Source: Chryseobacterium foetidum (GTDB lineage: Bacteria > Bacteroidota > Bacteroidia > Flavobacteriales > Weeksellaceae). From it: a stretch of DNA of 64,000 nucleotides. Below, in pieces: positions 52,471-60,865 of this stretch; the first letter of the stretch is position 1, and every line of letters starts with the position of its first letter. The notes beneath the pieces are model-generated. The model worked only from the letters and a program-made list of their open reading frames with translations. It had not been told where the DNA came from and did no database searches. Location of the stretch: the NCBI RefSeq assembly GCF_025457425.1, contig NZ_JAMXIA010000001.1, positions 3,162,001-3,226,000 on the forward strand. The letters run 5' to 3'. The position numbers and the translations under genes were made by a program.

Positions 52471-53739
52471 ATGAATATTTTATTTAGCAAAGATACATGG
52501 CAGGAAATTTATTATTCTTTGAAGAATAATAAGCTTCGTACCTTCCTCACCATGATTGGAGTGGGCTGGGGAATGTTTCTCTATGTAAGTCTTCTCGGCG
52601 CCGCAAAAGGAATGGAAAATGGTTTTGATAAACTTTTTTCCGGATTTGCAACCAATACGATTTTCCTCTGGGCACAGAATACATCTATTCCTTATGATGG
52701 TTTTCCTAAAGGCAGAGAGATGAGTCTTCGCCTTTCAGATATTGATCTTTTAGAAAGAAAAGTATCGCAGGTAGATTATATTTCCCCGCAAAATTCACGC
52801 GGTAATTTCGGAAGTGCCGGCGAGCAGATGTCAAGAAACGGAAAATATGCAACGTATACTTTAACAGGAGATTCACCTATTGGAAATAAAATTTCAGAGA
52901 AAAAACTGATTTTCGGCAGATATCTGAATGATGCCGATCTTTCACAAAATAAAAACGTAGCGGTCATTGGAGAAGAAATTTATAAAAACTTTTTTGATGC
53001 GAAGAAAAATGAAAATCCACTTGGAAAATCAATCAATGTAAAAGGCGTTTTCTTTAATGTCATCGGCGTTTTTAGGGTGAAAAGAGGTGGGCCAATGGAA
53101 AATGACAGAACAGCGTATATTCCGCTTTCTTCATTCACAAGATTATTCAACAACGGAGATAAAATCGATGTTTTTTCAGTCGTAAGTAAGCCCGATGCCG
53201 AAGTAAGTGAGGTTGAGGTCAAAATTAAAGATGTTTTAAAAACTAAAAATAAAGTTTCACCAGAAGATACCAATGCTTTCGGAAGTTTCAATCTCGGAAA
53301 GGAATTTAAAAAACTAACCGGATTTTTGGATGGAATGCAGCTTTTAACAATCATTGTAGGAACCCTTACAATTCTCGCCGGAGTAATTGCTATTTCAAAT
53401 ATTTTATTAATCACAGTAAAAGAAAGAACCAAAGAAATCGGAATTAGAAGGGCCTTAGGTGCAAAACCTTCGGAAGTCCGTAACCAGATTTTGCTGGAAA
53501 GTGTTGTAATCACACTCTCATCCGGACTTTTAGGGTTTATTTTCGGAATTCTTTTGCTGATGGTATTAGATCTGGCAACGCAGGGACAGGAGGAATTTCC
53601 TTTTTACAACCCTACAGTTAATTATGGAAATGTTTTCAGTGCGATGTCCGTAATGGTTTTCTTAGGCTTAATTATCGGAATGATACCTGCGCAGAGAGCG
53701 GTGAAAATTCGGCCGATTGAGGCGTTGAGGTCGGAGTAG
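52471..53739 (+). CDS. ABC transporter permease (MacB family), second copy
   Basis: A 422-residue paralogue of the permease before it, with the same layout: short N-terminal helix, MacB periplasmic domain (IDLLERKVSQVDYISPQN...), and C-terminal FtsX-like helices with RTKEIGIRRALGAKPSEV and AQRAVKIRPIEALRSE. The pair probably forms a heterodimer driven by the ATPase two genes upstream. Confidence 0.9.
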   Translation: MNILFSKDTWQEIYYSLKNNKLRTFLTMIGVGWGMFLYVSLLGAAKGMENGFDKLFSGFATNTIFLWAQNTSIPYDGFPKGREMSLRLSDIDLLERKVSQVDYISPQNSRGNFGSAGEQMSRNGKYATYTLTGDSPIGNKISEKKLIFGRYLNDADLSQNKNVAVIGEEIYKNFFDAKKNENPLGKSINVKGVFFNVIGVFRVKRGGPMENDRTAYIPLSSFTRLFNNGDKIDVFSVVSKPDAEVSEVEVKIKDVLKTKNKVSPEDTNAFGSFNLGKEFKKLTGFLDGMQLLTIIVGTLTILAGVIAISNILLITVKERTKEIGIRRALGAKPSEVRNQILLESVVITLSSGLLGFIFGILLLMVLDLATQGQEEFPFYNPTVNYGNVFSAMSVMVFLGLIIGMIPAQRAVKIRPIEALRSE

Positions 53740-53744
53740 GTTTA

Positions 53745-53850
53745 ATAAGAGCCAAGGTAAAAGTAAAAAGAATCAAGGGGAAGAGCCAAGTTAAAAGTAA
53801 AAAGAGCCAGAGAGAAGAGCCAGGGAAAAAGTAAAAAGGGTCAAGTGTGA
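53745..53850 (+). repeat. Purine-rich post-stop repeat (copy 5, longest)
   Basis: Starts 6 bp after the second permease's stop. The word gagcc occurs at 53749, 53783, 53804 and 53817, giving a 34-bp period split 21 + 13. aagtaaaa recurs within each unit. Confidence 0.8.
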
Positions 53851-53885
53851 TGCAGTTTGTATGAAGTTTACTTTAAAAGATAATA

Positions 53886-54044
53886 AGTCCTGAAAGGACG
53901 GGCTAAATTAGCATAGGGTGAAGCCCTATGAATTTGATAAGGAAATTTCATCCAGCCCTGAAAGGGCGACGTTCATTAGCTTGGGGAACAGGACCACGAT
54001 TGAGTTAATGGATTTTTGATACGAATCCTGAATGGGCGAATTCA
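53886..54044. repeat. Three degenerate units of the cctgaaaggg / tagcatagggtgaagccctatga type
   Basis: Units start at 53886 (gtcctgaaaggac), 53953 (agccctgaaagggcg) and 54025 (aatcctgaatgggcg), about 70 bp apart; each continues with ttagc and a second palindrome. Only the first keeps catagggtgaagccctatg. It fills most of the gap between permease and adaptor. Confidence 0.7.
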
Positions 54045-54128
54045 TTTTTAGAAAGAAAAAAAACGAAGAAATATAAATTGCATTCATTAAAATTCAATTT
54101 AAAGAAAAATTAAAAAAATAAACTATAT

Positions 54129-55325
54129 ATGAAAAAGAAGTTCAGCTGGAAAAAAGCGATCTACATCGTCCTAGGAATTATTTTCGCAGGCGTCCTTATC
54201 ATGGGAATTACGTATTTGGTGAAGTCAAATTCAAAGGAAAGTGTCACTTTTTTAACGAGAAAACCAACCGTTCAGACCATGGATGATAAAGTGATGGCGA
54301 CGGGTAAAATTATTCCCAAAGAAGAAATTGAAATCAAACCCAATATCGCCGGAATTATCGATAAAATTCTGGTAGACGAAGGCGACAGAGTAGAAGCAGG
54401 ACAGTTGATTGCTACTGTGAGAATTATTCCAAATATTGCGGAGGTAAATAATGCGACACAGAACGTTCAGAATTCGCAGCTTCAGATCAGCAATGCCAAA
54501 ATGAATCTTTCCAACGCGCAGACTCAGTTTGGAATGTCGGAAAAACTGTTCAAACAGGGTGTGATTTCAAAACAGGAATATCTTACCGCTCAACAGCAAC
54601 TTTACACACAGCAGCAGGCTCTCAGAAATGCAAATCAGCAGTTGGTAACGGCTCAGAAATCTTTACAGATCGTGAAAACGGGTGCTATTCCTGAATTACA
54701 GGGCTTGGCGACTACACAAATCCGTTCAAAAGCTGCCGGAACAGTGCTTGAAGTTCCTGTGAAAGTGGGAAGTCAGGTAATTGAGGCGAATTCATTCAAT
54801 GCGGGAACGACCATCTGTTCGATTGCAGATTTAAATTCACTGATTTTTCAGGGTGAAATTGATGAAGCTCAGGCAGGAAAACTGAAGCAGGGCATGGGAA
54901 TGAACATCGTGATCGGTGCACTTCAAAATAAAACTTTTCCGGGAACACTTACGATGATTGCCCCAAAAGGAAAAGATGAAAACGGAACCATTAAATTTCC
55001 TGTTGAGGGCGACGTGAAAAACCCAAATAACGAATACATCAGAGCCGGATTTTCTGCTAACGGAGAAATTGTTTTGAAATCAGAAAAAAATGCTTTGCTT
55101 TTGGATGAATCTTTAATTCAGTACGATAAAAAGAACGGAAAAGATGTTCCTTTTGTGGAAGTAAAACAGCCAGACGGAAAATTCAAAAAAGTAAATGTGA
55201 AACTGGGAGCCAGCGATGGTATCAACGTTCAGATTCTTTCAGGAATCGACAAAAATGCAGAGGTGAAAGTTTGGAATCCTTCAGATAAAGATAAAGAAGA
55301 ATTGAAAGAAAAAGCGAAGAAGTAA
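54129..55325 (+). CDS. Efflux periplasmic adaptor subunit (MacA-like)
   Basis: A 398-residue membrane-fusion protein. It has an N-terminal membrane anchor (about 9-29), a lipoyl/barrel-sandwich domain (KIIPKEEIEIKPNIAGIIDKILVDEGDRVEAGQLIA), a coiled-coil hairpin (about 105-185), the second half of the lipoyl domain with IRSKAAGTVLEVPVKVGSQV, and a beta-barrel. It links the ABC permeases to an outer-membrane channel; no TolC gene is present here. The gene is separated from the permeases by repeat DNA. Confidence 0.9.
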   Translation: MKKKFSWKKAIYIVLGIIFAGVLIMGITYLVKSNSKESVTFLTRKPTVQTMDDKVMATGKIIPKEEIEIKPNIAGIIDKILVDEGDRVEAGQLIATVRIIPNIAEVNNATQNVQNSQLQISNAKMNLSNAQTQFGMSEKLFKQGVISKQEYLTAQQQLYTQQQALRNANQQLVTAQKSLQIVKTGAIPELQGLATTQIRSKAAGTVLEVPVKVGSQVIEANSFNAGTTICSIADLNSLIFQGEIDEAQAGKLKQGMGMNIVIGALQNKTFPGTLTMIAPKGKDENGTIKFPVEGDVKNPNNEYIRAGFSANGEIVLKSEKNALLLDESLIQYDKKNGKDVPFVEVKQPDGKFKKVNVKLGASDGINVQILSGIDKNAEVKVWNPSDKDKEELKEKAKK

Positions 55326-55346
55326 TTTCAATTTTCAGCTATAAAG

Positions 55347-55376
55347 AAAAAGTCCCGGTTGATTCGGGACTTTTTT
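55347..55376 (+). terminator. Rho-independent terminator of the exporter unit
   Basis: Stem aaaagtcccg/cgggactttt with T-run, 22 bp after the adaptor stop. Confidence 0.88.
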
Positions 55377-55416
55377 GCGTTTGTGATCGACTGTTGATGT
55401 ATTTGATCAGTGAGAA

Positions 55417-55710
55417 TTAGCTTAAAAACTTGATTTCCTTATCTTTAAATTTATTTTTAACGACAATTTTATTCATTGTTTTCATCATTTTTCTGCGAAG
55501 TTCGGCGAGTTTTCTTACGTTTTTATCTTCGCTGTAATCAAAAATATTGTCTTTAAAACTGAAAGTGTCGCCGTCCTTAAATTCAATTTTGTTTTTTTTG
55601 AATTCGCCCAAAAGCATCAGATTGGTCATGCTCTCCAAAATGTAGTGTTCGGTTGTGCTCAGCGATTTCAGAGAATTCAGCAGTTGTTTCTTATATTTTT
55701 TCTTTCCCAT
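55417..55710 (-). CDS. Hypothetical small basic protein
   Basis: A 97-residue, lysine-rich, largely helical protein (LNSLKSLSTTEHYILESMTNLMLLGEF). No domain is recognised and no signal peptide is seen. A -7 box TATATTTG on the minus strand (55741-55748) is 30 bp upstream, which supports a real gene. Confidence 0.6.
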   Translation of the reverse strand: MGKKKYKKQLLNSLKSLSTTEHYILESMTNLMLLGEFKKNKIEFKDGDTFSFKDNIFDYSEDKNVRKLAELRRKMMKTMNKIVVKNKFKDKEIKFLS

Positions 55711-56102
55711 AATTCAGACTTTTCAATTTTTTAATTTATGCAAATATATCATTTTCATTAAAACCAATTGTCGTGCCTTACGGTGCATTATTTAATAATT
55801 TCCGGCTGAGTTGAAAATGAAATTTTACATTTGAAGGTGTCATTGATTGTTTTAAAATTAATTCTACATCAATCCAACTTTTGTCTTTAGATTTAATCTA
55901 AATTGAAGTTGATTATGATGATAAGTATCTGTTTTGACATTAACATTTAATTAACTCAACAATCCTGAGTTTTTAAAATCCAGACATCAAAAAATCTCGT
56001 AAATCAATATAAACCGGATAGAGATTATCATTTGAGTTGAGACAAAATCAGCCTGAAAATTGATTGTTTTTTGATGGTTTTAAAAATGATAAACAGTAAA
56101 CA
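55711..56102. other. AT-rich intergenic region
   Basis: Contains the minus-strand -7 box at 55741-55748 (TATATTTG). The rest is AT-rich with a loose inverted pair around catcaaaaaatc (55986) and gattgttttttgatg (56060), which might be a hairpin before msrAB. No gene is recognised. Confidence 0.35.
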
Positions 56103-56120
56103 ATGTTCAATAAAGATAAA

Positions 56121-57212
56121 ATGAAAAATATATTGGTTTTGATGGCTTTTGTTTTCGGTATTACAGCTTTTGCCAATTCATGCGAAAAGGCTGTAAAATC
56201 TAAAGAAAGTTTTTCTGAACGTGAAAAGAAAGAGGAAATGGAGAATAAAAATCTGAAGGAGGTTTATTTTGCAGGAGGCTGTTTTTGGGGAACCGAGCAT
56301 TTTTTCCAGCAAATAAGAGGAGTGGTTTCAACAGAGGTTGGTTATGCAAACGGAAACAAGAAAAACCCAACTTATGAAGAGGTGATCAGTCATACAACAG
56401 GTTTTGCCGAAACTGTGAAAGTGAAATACGATCCAGAGCAGGTGGATTTAAAGTTGTTGATTGATCTTTATTTCAAAACCATCGATCCTACAAGCAAAGA
56501 TCAGCAGGGAAATGACAGAGGAGATCAGTACAGAACGGGAATTTATTCAACAGATAAAGAGACTGAGGCGATTATCAAATCTGAGGTTGAGAAACTGGCG
56601 AAAAATTATAAAAAACCGGTTTTGGTAGAAACAATTCCTTTGAAAAATTTCTACAGTGCAGAGGCCTATCATCAGGATTATCTTGAGAAAAATCCGGGAG
56701 GCTATTGTCACATTGAGCCGGGATTGTTTGAAATGGCAAAAAATGCAAATCCTCCAAAAGCTGTGAAATATCAGAAGCAGGATAAAAAAACTTTAAAAAG
56801 TAAATTGACTTCAGAACAGTACAGTGTTACTCAGGAAAATGCAACCGAAAGACCTTTTGAAAATGAATATTGGGACGAAACGAGAGAAGGAATTTATGTC
56901 GATATCACAACAGGCGAACCATTATTTGTATCAACGGATAAGTTCGAATCAGGTTGCGGATGGCCAAGTTTTTCAAAACCGATTACGCAAAAACTGATTG
57001 AAGAAAAAAAAGACGGCTCGGCAGGAATGGAAAGAATTGAGGTTAGAAGCAAAACGGGTGATGCCCATTTAGGTCACGTTTTTGATGACGGCCCGAAAGA
57101 TAAAGGCGGTTTAAGATACTGTATCAACTCGGCATCGCTGAAGTTTGTTCCGAAAGCGGAAATGAAAGCAAAAGGTTATGGAGATTATATTTCTCTTTTA
57201 GATAAAAAATAA
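56121..57212 (+). CDS. msrAB: Fused peptide methionine sulfoxide reductase MsrA-MsrB, exported
   Basis: Repairs oxidised methionine of both stereoisomers in the envelope. The signal peptide ends FANSC, possibly a lipoprotein site. MsrA (about 45-210) has the catalytic cysteine in AGGCFWG; MsrB (about 225-345) has GCGWPSF and the catalytic [11 protein letters not shown], but lacks the two CxxC zinc sites of many MsrB proteins. The start at 56121 ([10 protein letters not shown]) makes a better signal than 56103, which is also possible. A terminator follows. Confidence 0.92.
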   Translation: MKNILVLMAFVFGITAFANSCEKAVKSKESFSEREKKEEMENKNLKEVYFAGGCFWGTEHFFQQIRGVVSTEVGYANGNKKNPTYEEVISHTTGFAETVKVKYDPEQVDLKLLIDLYFKTIDPTSKDQQGNDRGDQYRTGIYSTDKETEAIIKSEVEKLAKNYKKPVLVETIPLKNFYSAEAYHQDYLEKNPGGYCHIEPGLFEMAKNANPPKAVKYQKQDKKTLKSKLTSEQYSVTQENATERPFENEYWDETREGIYVDITTGEPLFVSTDKFESGCGWPSFSKPITQKLIEEKKDGSAGMERIEVRSKTGDAHLGHVFDDGPKDKGGLRYCINSASLKFVPKAEMKAKGYGDYISLLDKK

Positions 57213-57243
57213 TACGTTTTCATAGTTTATTAGTGTTTGGTTA

Positions 57244-57273
57244 GAGATCGCCGCGAGGCGGTCTTTTTTTTTA
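57244..57273 (+). terminator. Rho-independent terminator of msrAB, bidirectional
   Basis: agatcgcc/ggcggtct with loop gcga and a run of nine T; also usable by the convergent L,D-transpeptidase gene. Confidence 0.82.
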
Positions 57274-57933
57274 TTGATAAATCCACATCAGAACCGGTTT
57301 TGAAGATTTTTCTAAAATTGGATCTACTGCTCTGAAGGCATTGTTGGAAAGGGTAGGACAACCCCAACCTTCCGGTGAGCCTTTCGGAAAAATTTCCTCA
57401 TCGCTCATTCTTTCCCATGAATGAAAAACGATAACTCTTTTCAGCGCATTATTATTTGTGTTTTCAAGGCCGTGCATGAGATATTTTGTTTTGACACCCC
57501 ATTCGCTTACACCCCGAGCACCGATTTTATATTTGCCTAAAGATGAAAGATGGCTTCCATCCACATTGCTGAATTCCGGACTGTCTTTGGACTCATCTGA
57601 ACTCCAGTCATTGCTTCCGCAACCGTGTCCGACCAAATGTTGGTGAGTAATTTTTTCAGTTTTAAAATCATAAACAAAAAATCTTTTTAGACCCGAATGC
57701 AGACTCATATCGATTAAAATTGCAAAATCTGTATTGAATTTATTTTTCTTACAGAAATCCAATGCTTCCAATGCTTTTTTGTAAGTTTTCGCTGAATCTA
57801 AAATTGGTTTTTCTTCCCTCTCATTATTTTCAAAAGCGACAGACAATCCAGTTTTATCCTGAGATTTGGAGCAGGAAATAATGCTTATCAAAAGTAAAAA
57901 AAGAAATAGATTAATGATGAATTTTGTTTTCAT
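57271..57933 (-). CDS. L,D-transpeptidase catalytic domain lipoprotein (YkuD_2)
   Basis: A 220-residue protein with lipobox SIISC and a murein L,D-transpeptidase domain of the YkuD_2 (PF13645) type. The catalytic cysteine is in SPEGWGCPTLSN (about 193-204) and the histidine in VIVFHSWERM. HGCGSNDW and GARGVSEWGVKT are typical. It could cross-link or attach proteins to peptidoglycan. A TAAATTTG box lies directly before the ATG. Confidence 0.87.
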   Translation of the reverse strand: MKTKFIINLFLFLLLISIISCSKSQDKTGLSVAFENNEREEKPILDSAKTYKKALEALDFCKKNKFNTDFAILIDMSLHSGLKRFFVYDFKTEKITHQHLVGHGCGSNDWSSDESKDSPEFSNVDGSHLSSLGKYKIGARGVSEWGVKTKYLMHGLENTNNNALKRVIVFHSWERMSDEEIFPKGSPEGWGCPTLSNNAFRAVDPILEKSSKPVLMWIYQ

Positions 57934-58023
57934 CCAAATTTAATTTTATTTAAAAGTATTAAAAAAATAAAAGCGATCCTTTTTAAGAACCACTTTTTAT
58001 AATATTTAATGTGTTACGTTTAT

Positions 58024-58057
58024 TCAAATATCAAATATCAAATATCAAATATCAAAT
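58024..58057. repeat. Heptanucleotide tandem repeat (tcaaata)4.9
   Basis: Four perfect copies plus six bases, directly downstream of the permease stop codon at 58062 (minus strand). Confidence 0.9.
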
Positions 58058-58061
58058 CAAC

Positions 58062-58907
58062 TTACCAATCTCTCTTCTTCAAAATCATATAAGACCCTCC
58101 GATGAAGATTGCACACCAAACGATGCAGGCAATTAAACTTTCTGTTGGGTAGGTGAATTCGTATTTTAAATTCATCATTTTTGCCATGTTGGTTCTTACC
58201 ATCGGATTGGGAATTAGACTCGACATACTTTCCAAAGGAAAAAGTTTACTGATAAAAAAATCGTTCTGTAAAATTTTCATGCGTTCAGCGGCTTGCGTAC
58301 CGGCAACTTTAGTATAAGTTTCAATTCCGCCAAGAATACCTTCGGCCACCCAGATCCCAAAAAAAGCAAGGAAAACAAAGATGGATTTTCTAAGCAATAT
58401 GGATAAAAACATCAGAAAACAGAAAAATGTAAACAGTTTCAGGAAATAATTTCCGATGAAAAATATTTCTTCATAAATCAAAGCTGAATCTGTTGTGTTT
58501 GAATACCGATATCCCAAAAACAGGGTGATTGCAAAAACAAGAATTGTGGAAATCAATGTAAAAATACCGATAGTCAAAAGTTTTGAACCAATAAATTCTT
58601 CTCTGCTTAAACCGTCAATCGTATTTTGTTTAAACATTCTGTTGCTGAATTCCTGACAAATTGAAAAAACGATAATCAACCCTAAAAATATTTTCAGCAG
58701 GGCAACAGTCCAGGTTGTGAAATTCCACACTCCTGGAAAGTTATACATTCCCTGTTCTTTCAGATTGATGGTACTTCCGAAGACTTTCACGTCAATCAAA
58801 CCGATACAAAGAAAAATAACGAGTATCGCAAAATACATAATCGTAAAAACCTTAAACGGTGTGTAATTCAGATTTTTGTAGTATTCTAATTTTAATAGTT
58901 TAGTCAT
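58062..58907 (-). CDS. ABC-2 type transporter permease
   Basis: A 281-residue membrane protein with six hydrophobic segments, typical of ABC-2 permeases that work with a BcrA/NatA-like ATPase (first helix around VFTIMYFAILVIFLCIGLI; later NRMFKQNTIDGLSREEFIGSKLL). It starts 3 bp after the ATPase gene. The substrate is unknown. Confidence 0.85.
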   Translation of the reverse strand: MTKLLKLEYYKNLNYTPFKVFTIMYFAILVIFLCIGLIDVKVFGSTINLKEQGMYNFPGVWNFTTWTVALLKIFLGLIIVFSICQEFSNRMFKQNTIDGLSREEFIGSKLLTIGIFTLISTILVFAITLFLGYRYSNTTDSALIYEEIFFIGNYFLKLFTFFCFLMFLSILLRKSIFVFLAFFGIWVAEGILGGIETYTKVAGTQAAERMKILQNDFFISKLFPLESMSSLIPNPMVRTNMAKMMNLKYEFTYPTESLIACIVWCAIFIGGSYMILKKRDW

Positions 58908-58909
58908 GA

Positions 58910-59812
58910 TTATTTAGTGTTTTTTACAAGTTCAAGGAATTGAGTTTCAAGAGAAAGTTTTTTCTTGTTGAGGTGTGAAAGGTAAATGCCTTTTTCCGCA
59001 AGATTCTGGTTGAGCATTGAAGCTGATACCGAAGCATCGTCACGCACGTGAGCTTTTACAAATTCACCCTCAGATTGCACCGAACTGAACCAGTTTAAAG
59101 ATTCCAGTGCTTGTAGAAGTGCAGCATTATTATCAGCTTTCAATTCAAAAAATCCTTTATTGCTGGTCATTTCATCCACTCTTCCGCCGTAGATGGCAGT
59201 TCCCTGTTTCAAAACAATCACATGGCTGCATATTTTTTCAATTTCATCCAAAAGGTGACTGGCGATAATGATCGTAATTCCCTGTTTTGCAATCGTTGAG
59301 ATAATTTCCCTGATCTGAATAATTCCTTCAGGATCAAGCCCATTGGTTGGTTCATCCAAAATTAAAACTTCCGGATTGTTGAGGAGAGAAGAAGCGATCG
59401 ACAGACGTTGCTTCATTCCCAGAGAAAATGTTTTAAAAGCATCTTTTTTTCTTTCTAAAAGCCCTACTGTTGCCAAAACTTCATCAATTCGGCTGTGAGG
59501 AGTTCCTTTAATTTCAGCTACGATTTTCAGATTTTTTTCAGCGCTCAGATAAGGATAAAAATTGGGCTGTTCGATGATGGCACCGATTCTTTTTAGGGTT
59601 TCGGGATCTGTACCTTTTTTTCCAAACCAATACCATTCTCCCGAAGTAGGATTGATGGTGGAAAGAAGCATTCCGAAAGTCGTGGACTTTCCGCTTCCGT
59701 TGGGACCAAGAAGGCCGTACACGTTGCCTCTTTCAACATCAAAAGAAATTCCGTTCACAACGACTCTTTTGAATTTTTTTGTCAGATTTTTTACTGATAA
59801 AACTTTTTCCAT
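58910..59812 (-). CDS. ABC transporter ATP-binding protein (BcrA/NatA type)
   Basis: A 300-residue ATPase with Walker A GLLGPNGSGKSTTFG (about 33-47), signature FSLGMKQRLSIASSLL (about 129-144), and Walker B VLILDEPTNGLDPEG (about 149-163). The C-terminal 80 residues are the regulatory extension common in this subfamily. It forms a two-gene unit with the permease. Confidence 0.95.
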   Translation of the reverse strand: MEKVLSVKNLTKKFKRVVVNGISFDVERGNVYGLLGPNGSGKSTTFGMLLSTINPTSGEWYWFGKKGTDPETLKRIGAIIEQPNFYPYLSAEKNLKIVAEIKGTPHSRIDEVLATVGLLERKKDAFKTFSLGMKQRLSIASSLLNNPEVLILDEPTNGLDPEGIIQIREIISTIAKQGITIIIASHLLDEIEKICSHVIVLKQGTAIYGGRVDEMTSNKGFFELKADNNAALLQALESLNWFSSVQSEGEFVKAHVRDDASVSASMLNQNLAEKGIYLSHLNKKKLSLETQFLELVKNTK

Positions 59813-59886
59813 GTTTATTTTGCTTTACGTTTAAATAGTAGAACAATTCACGGGTTTGTTACAAAGTCGATGAATGTTTTAAATAA

Positions 59887-60624
59887 CTAAATTTCTAATC
59901 TGTAAGAAAAACATTCAATACGGTAAGTTTTAACTTTAAATTTAAATTCATCTTTTTTTCTGCTATCATTTATAAATTCGTAAACTCTACCATTTTTACT
60001 GTCCAAATAGAATTGACTATTTCCTAAAGCTTCTTTTCGATTAAAGTTTTTCAAAATTTGATTATAAATCTCATTTGTTTTCCGTAAACAAGAATCAATT
60101 TCTTCAATTTTATATTTATCGACTCTATTAATACTATAAATATAATGTTGAAATATTTTTGGTTTTAAATGTAAATTTTTTTCAGTATTTAAAATACTTT
60201 CCATTAATTCTTCAATGATCAATCCAAATTCTTCCGGGGTAAGATTTAGCTCAGTAACAATCTTTTTTAGTTGAATAGAGAAGTTAGTATTAGTTTTCTC
60301 ATATAGTTGTTTTTGTTTTTCACCCTCAAAATTCCAATAATCAAAATACATGTTTGAAAAGAAAGGAATTGCATAAAATTTATTTTTTTTACGAAAAACT
60401 AAAATTTCATCATAATCAATTTTTTCAGGATTTCTATATAGAGAAATAGATAAAGAGTCTAAATCTAATTCCTTAGATTTCTCTAATTTTTTATCTATCA
60501 TCGGAAAATTTTTTAAAATAGAATTAATACTTTTTTCAGCACTGTCAAAACCTGAATTTTGTTTTTCACAAGAGGTTATCAAAAAAGATAATAAAAGAAG
60601 TAGAAAATTTATAAGTAATCTCAT
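59887..60624 (-). CDS. Hypothetical lipoprotein
   Basis: A 245-residue lipoprotein with lipobox LITSC. The mature protein is rich in lysine, asparagine and charged helices; no domain is recognised. The coding sequence is noticeably more AT-rich than its neighbours, which could mean later acquisition or low expression. It is divergent from the AAA gene, sharing the repeat-filled promoter region. Confidence 0.6.
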   Translation of the reverse strand: MRLLINFLLLLLSFLITSCEKQNSGFDSAEKSINSILKNFPMIDKKLEKSKELDLDSLSISLYRNPEKIDYDEILVFRKKNKFYAIPFFSNMYFDYWNFEGEKQKQLYEKTNTNFSIQLKKIVTELNLTPEEFGLIIEELMESILNTEKNLHLKPKIFQHYIYSINRVDKYKIEEIDSCLRKTNEIYNQILKNFNRKEALGNSQFYLDSKNGRVYEFINDSRKKDEFKFKVKTYRIECFSYRLEI

Positions 60625-60710
60625 GATTTTCTCCCGATAATTTTAGTTTGTTATAGAACCTAAATATAAGAATAATTTGTTACTGAAGTTTTCGAAATCA
60701 ATATTCAAAT

Positions 60711-60828
60711 CTCAAATCTTGAATCTTCATCTTGAATCTTGAATCCTGAATCTTGAATCTTGAATCTCAAATCTTGAATCTTGAATCTTGAATCTTGAAT
60801 CTTGAATCTTGAATCTTGAATCTTGAAT
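60711..60828. repeat. Heptanucleotide tandem repeat (cttgaat), 17 units
   Basis: Seventeen units, mostly cttgaat with ctcaaat, cctgaat and a 6-bp cttcat variant; the last eight are perfect. It lies between two divergent genes and ends one base before the promoter palindrome of the AAA gene. Confidence 0.9.
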
Positions 60829-60829
60829 C

Positions 60830-60862
60830 TAAATTTTGCAAAAGCAAAATTTAGTATATTTG
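60830..60862 (+). promoter_or_regulatory. Palindrome plus -7 box upstream of the AAA gene
   Basis: A perfect 10-bp palindrome with 4-bp loop (taaattttgc/gcaaaattta, 60830-60853) is followed by TATATTTG at 60855-60862, which ends 3 bp before the ATG. The palindrome spans the place of the -33 element and may be an operator. Confidence 0.55.
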
Positions 60863-60865
60863 AAT

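Noticed and set aside
57933..57942. TAAATTTG box one base before the L,D-transpeptidase ATG as a promoter
   Set aside because: Transcription would start inside the coding region and remove the signal peptide start; in AT-rich DNA the match may be chance.
60711..60828. Possible CRISPR array
   Set aside because: Units are 7 bp without spacers and no cas genes are present, so this is a simple tandem repeat.
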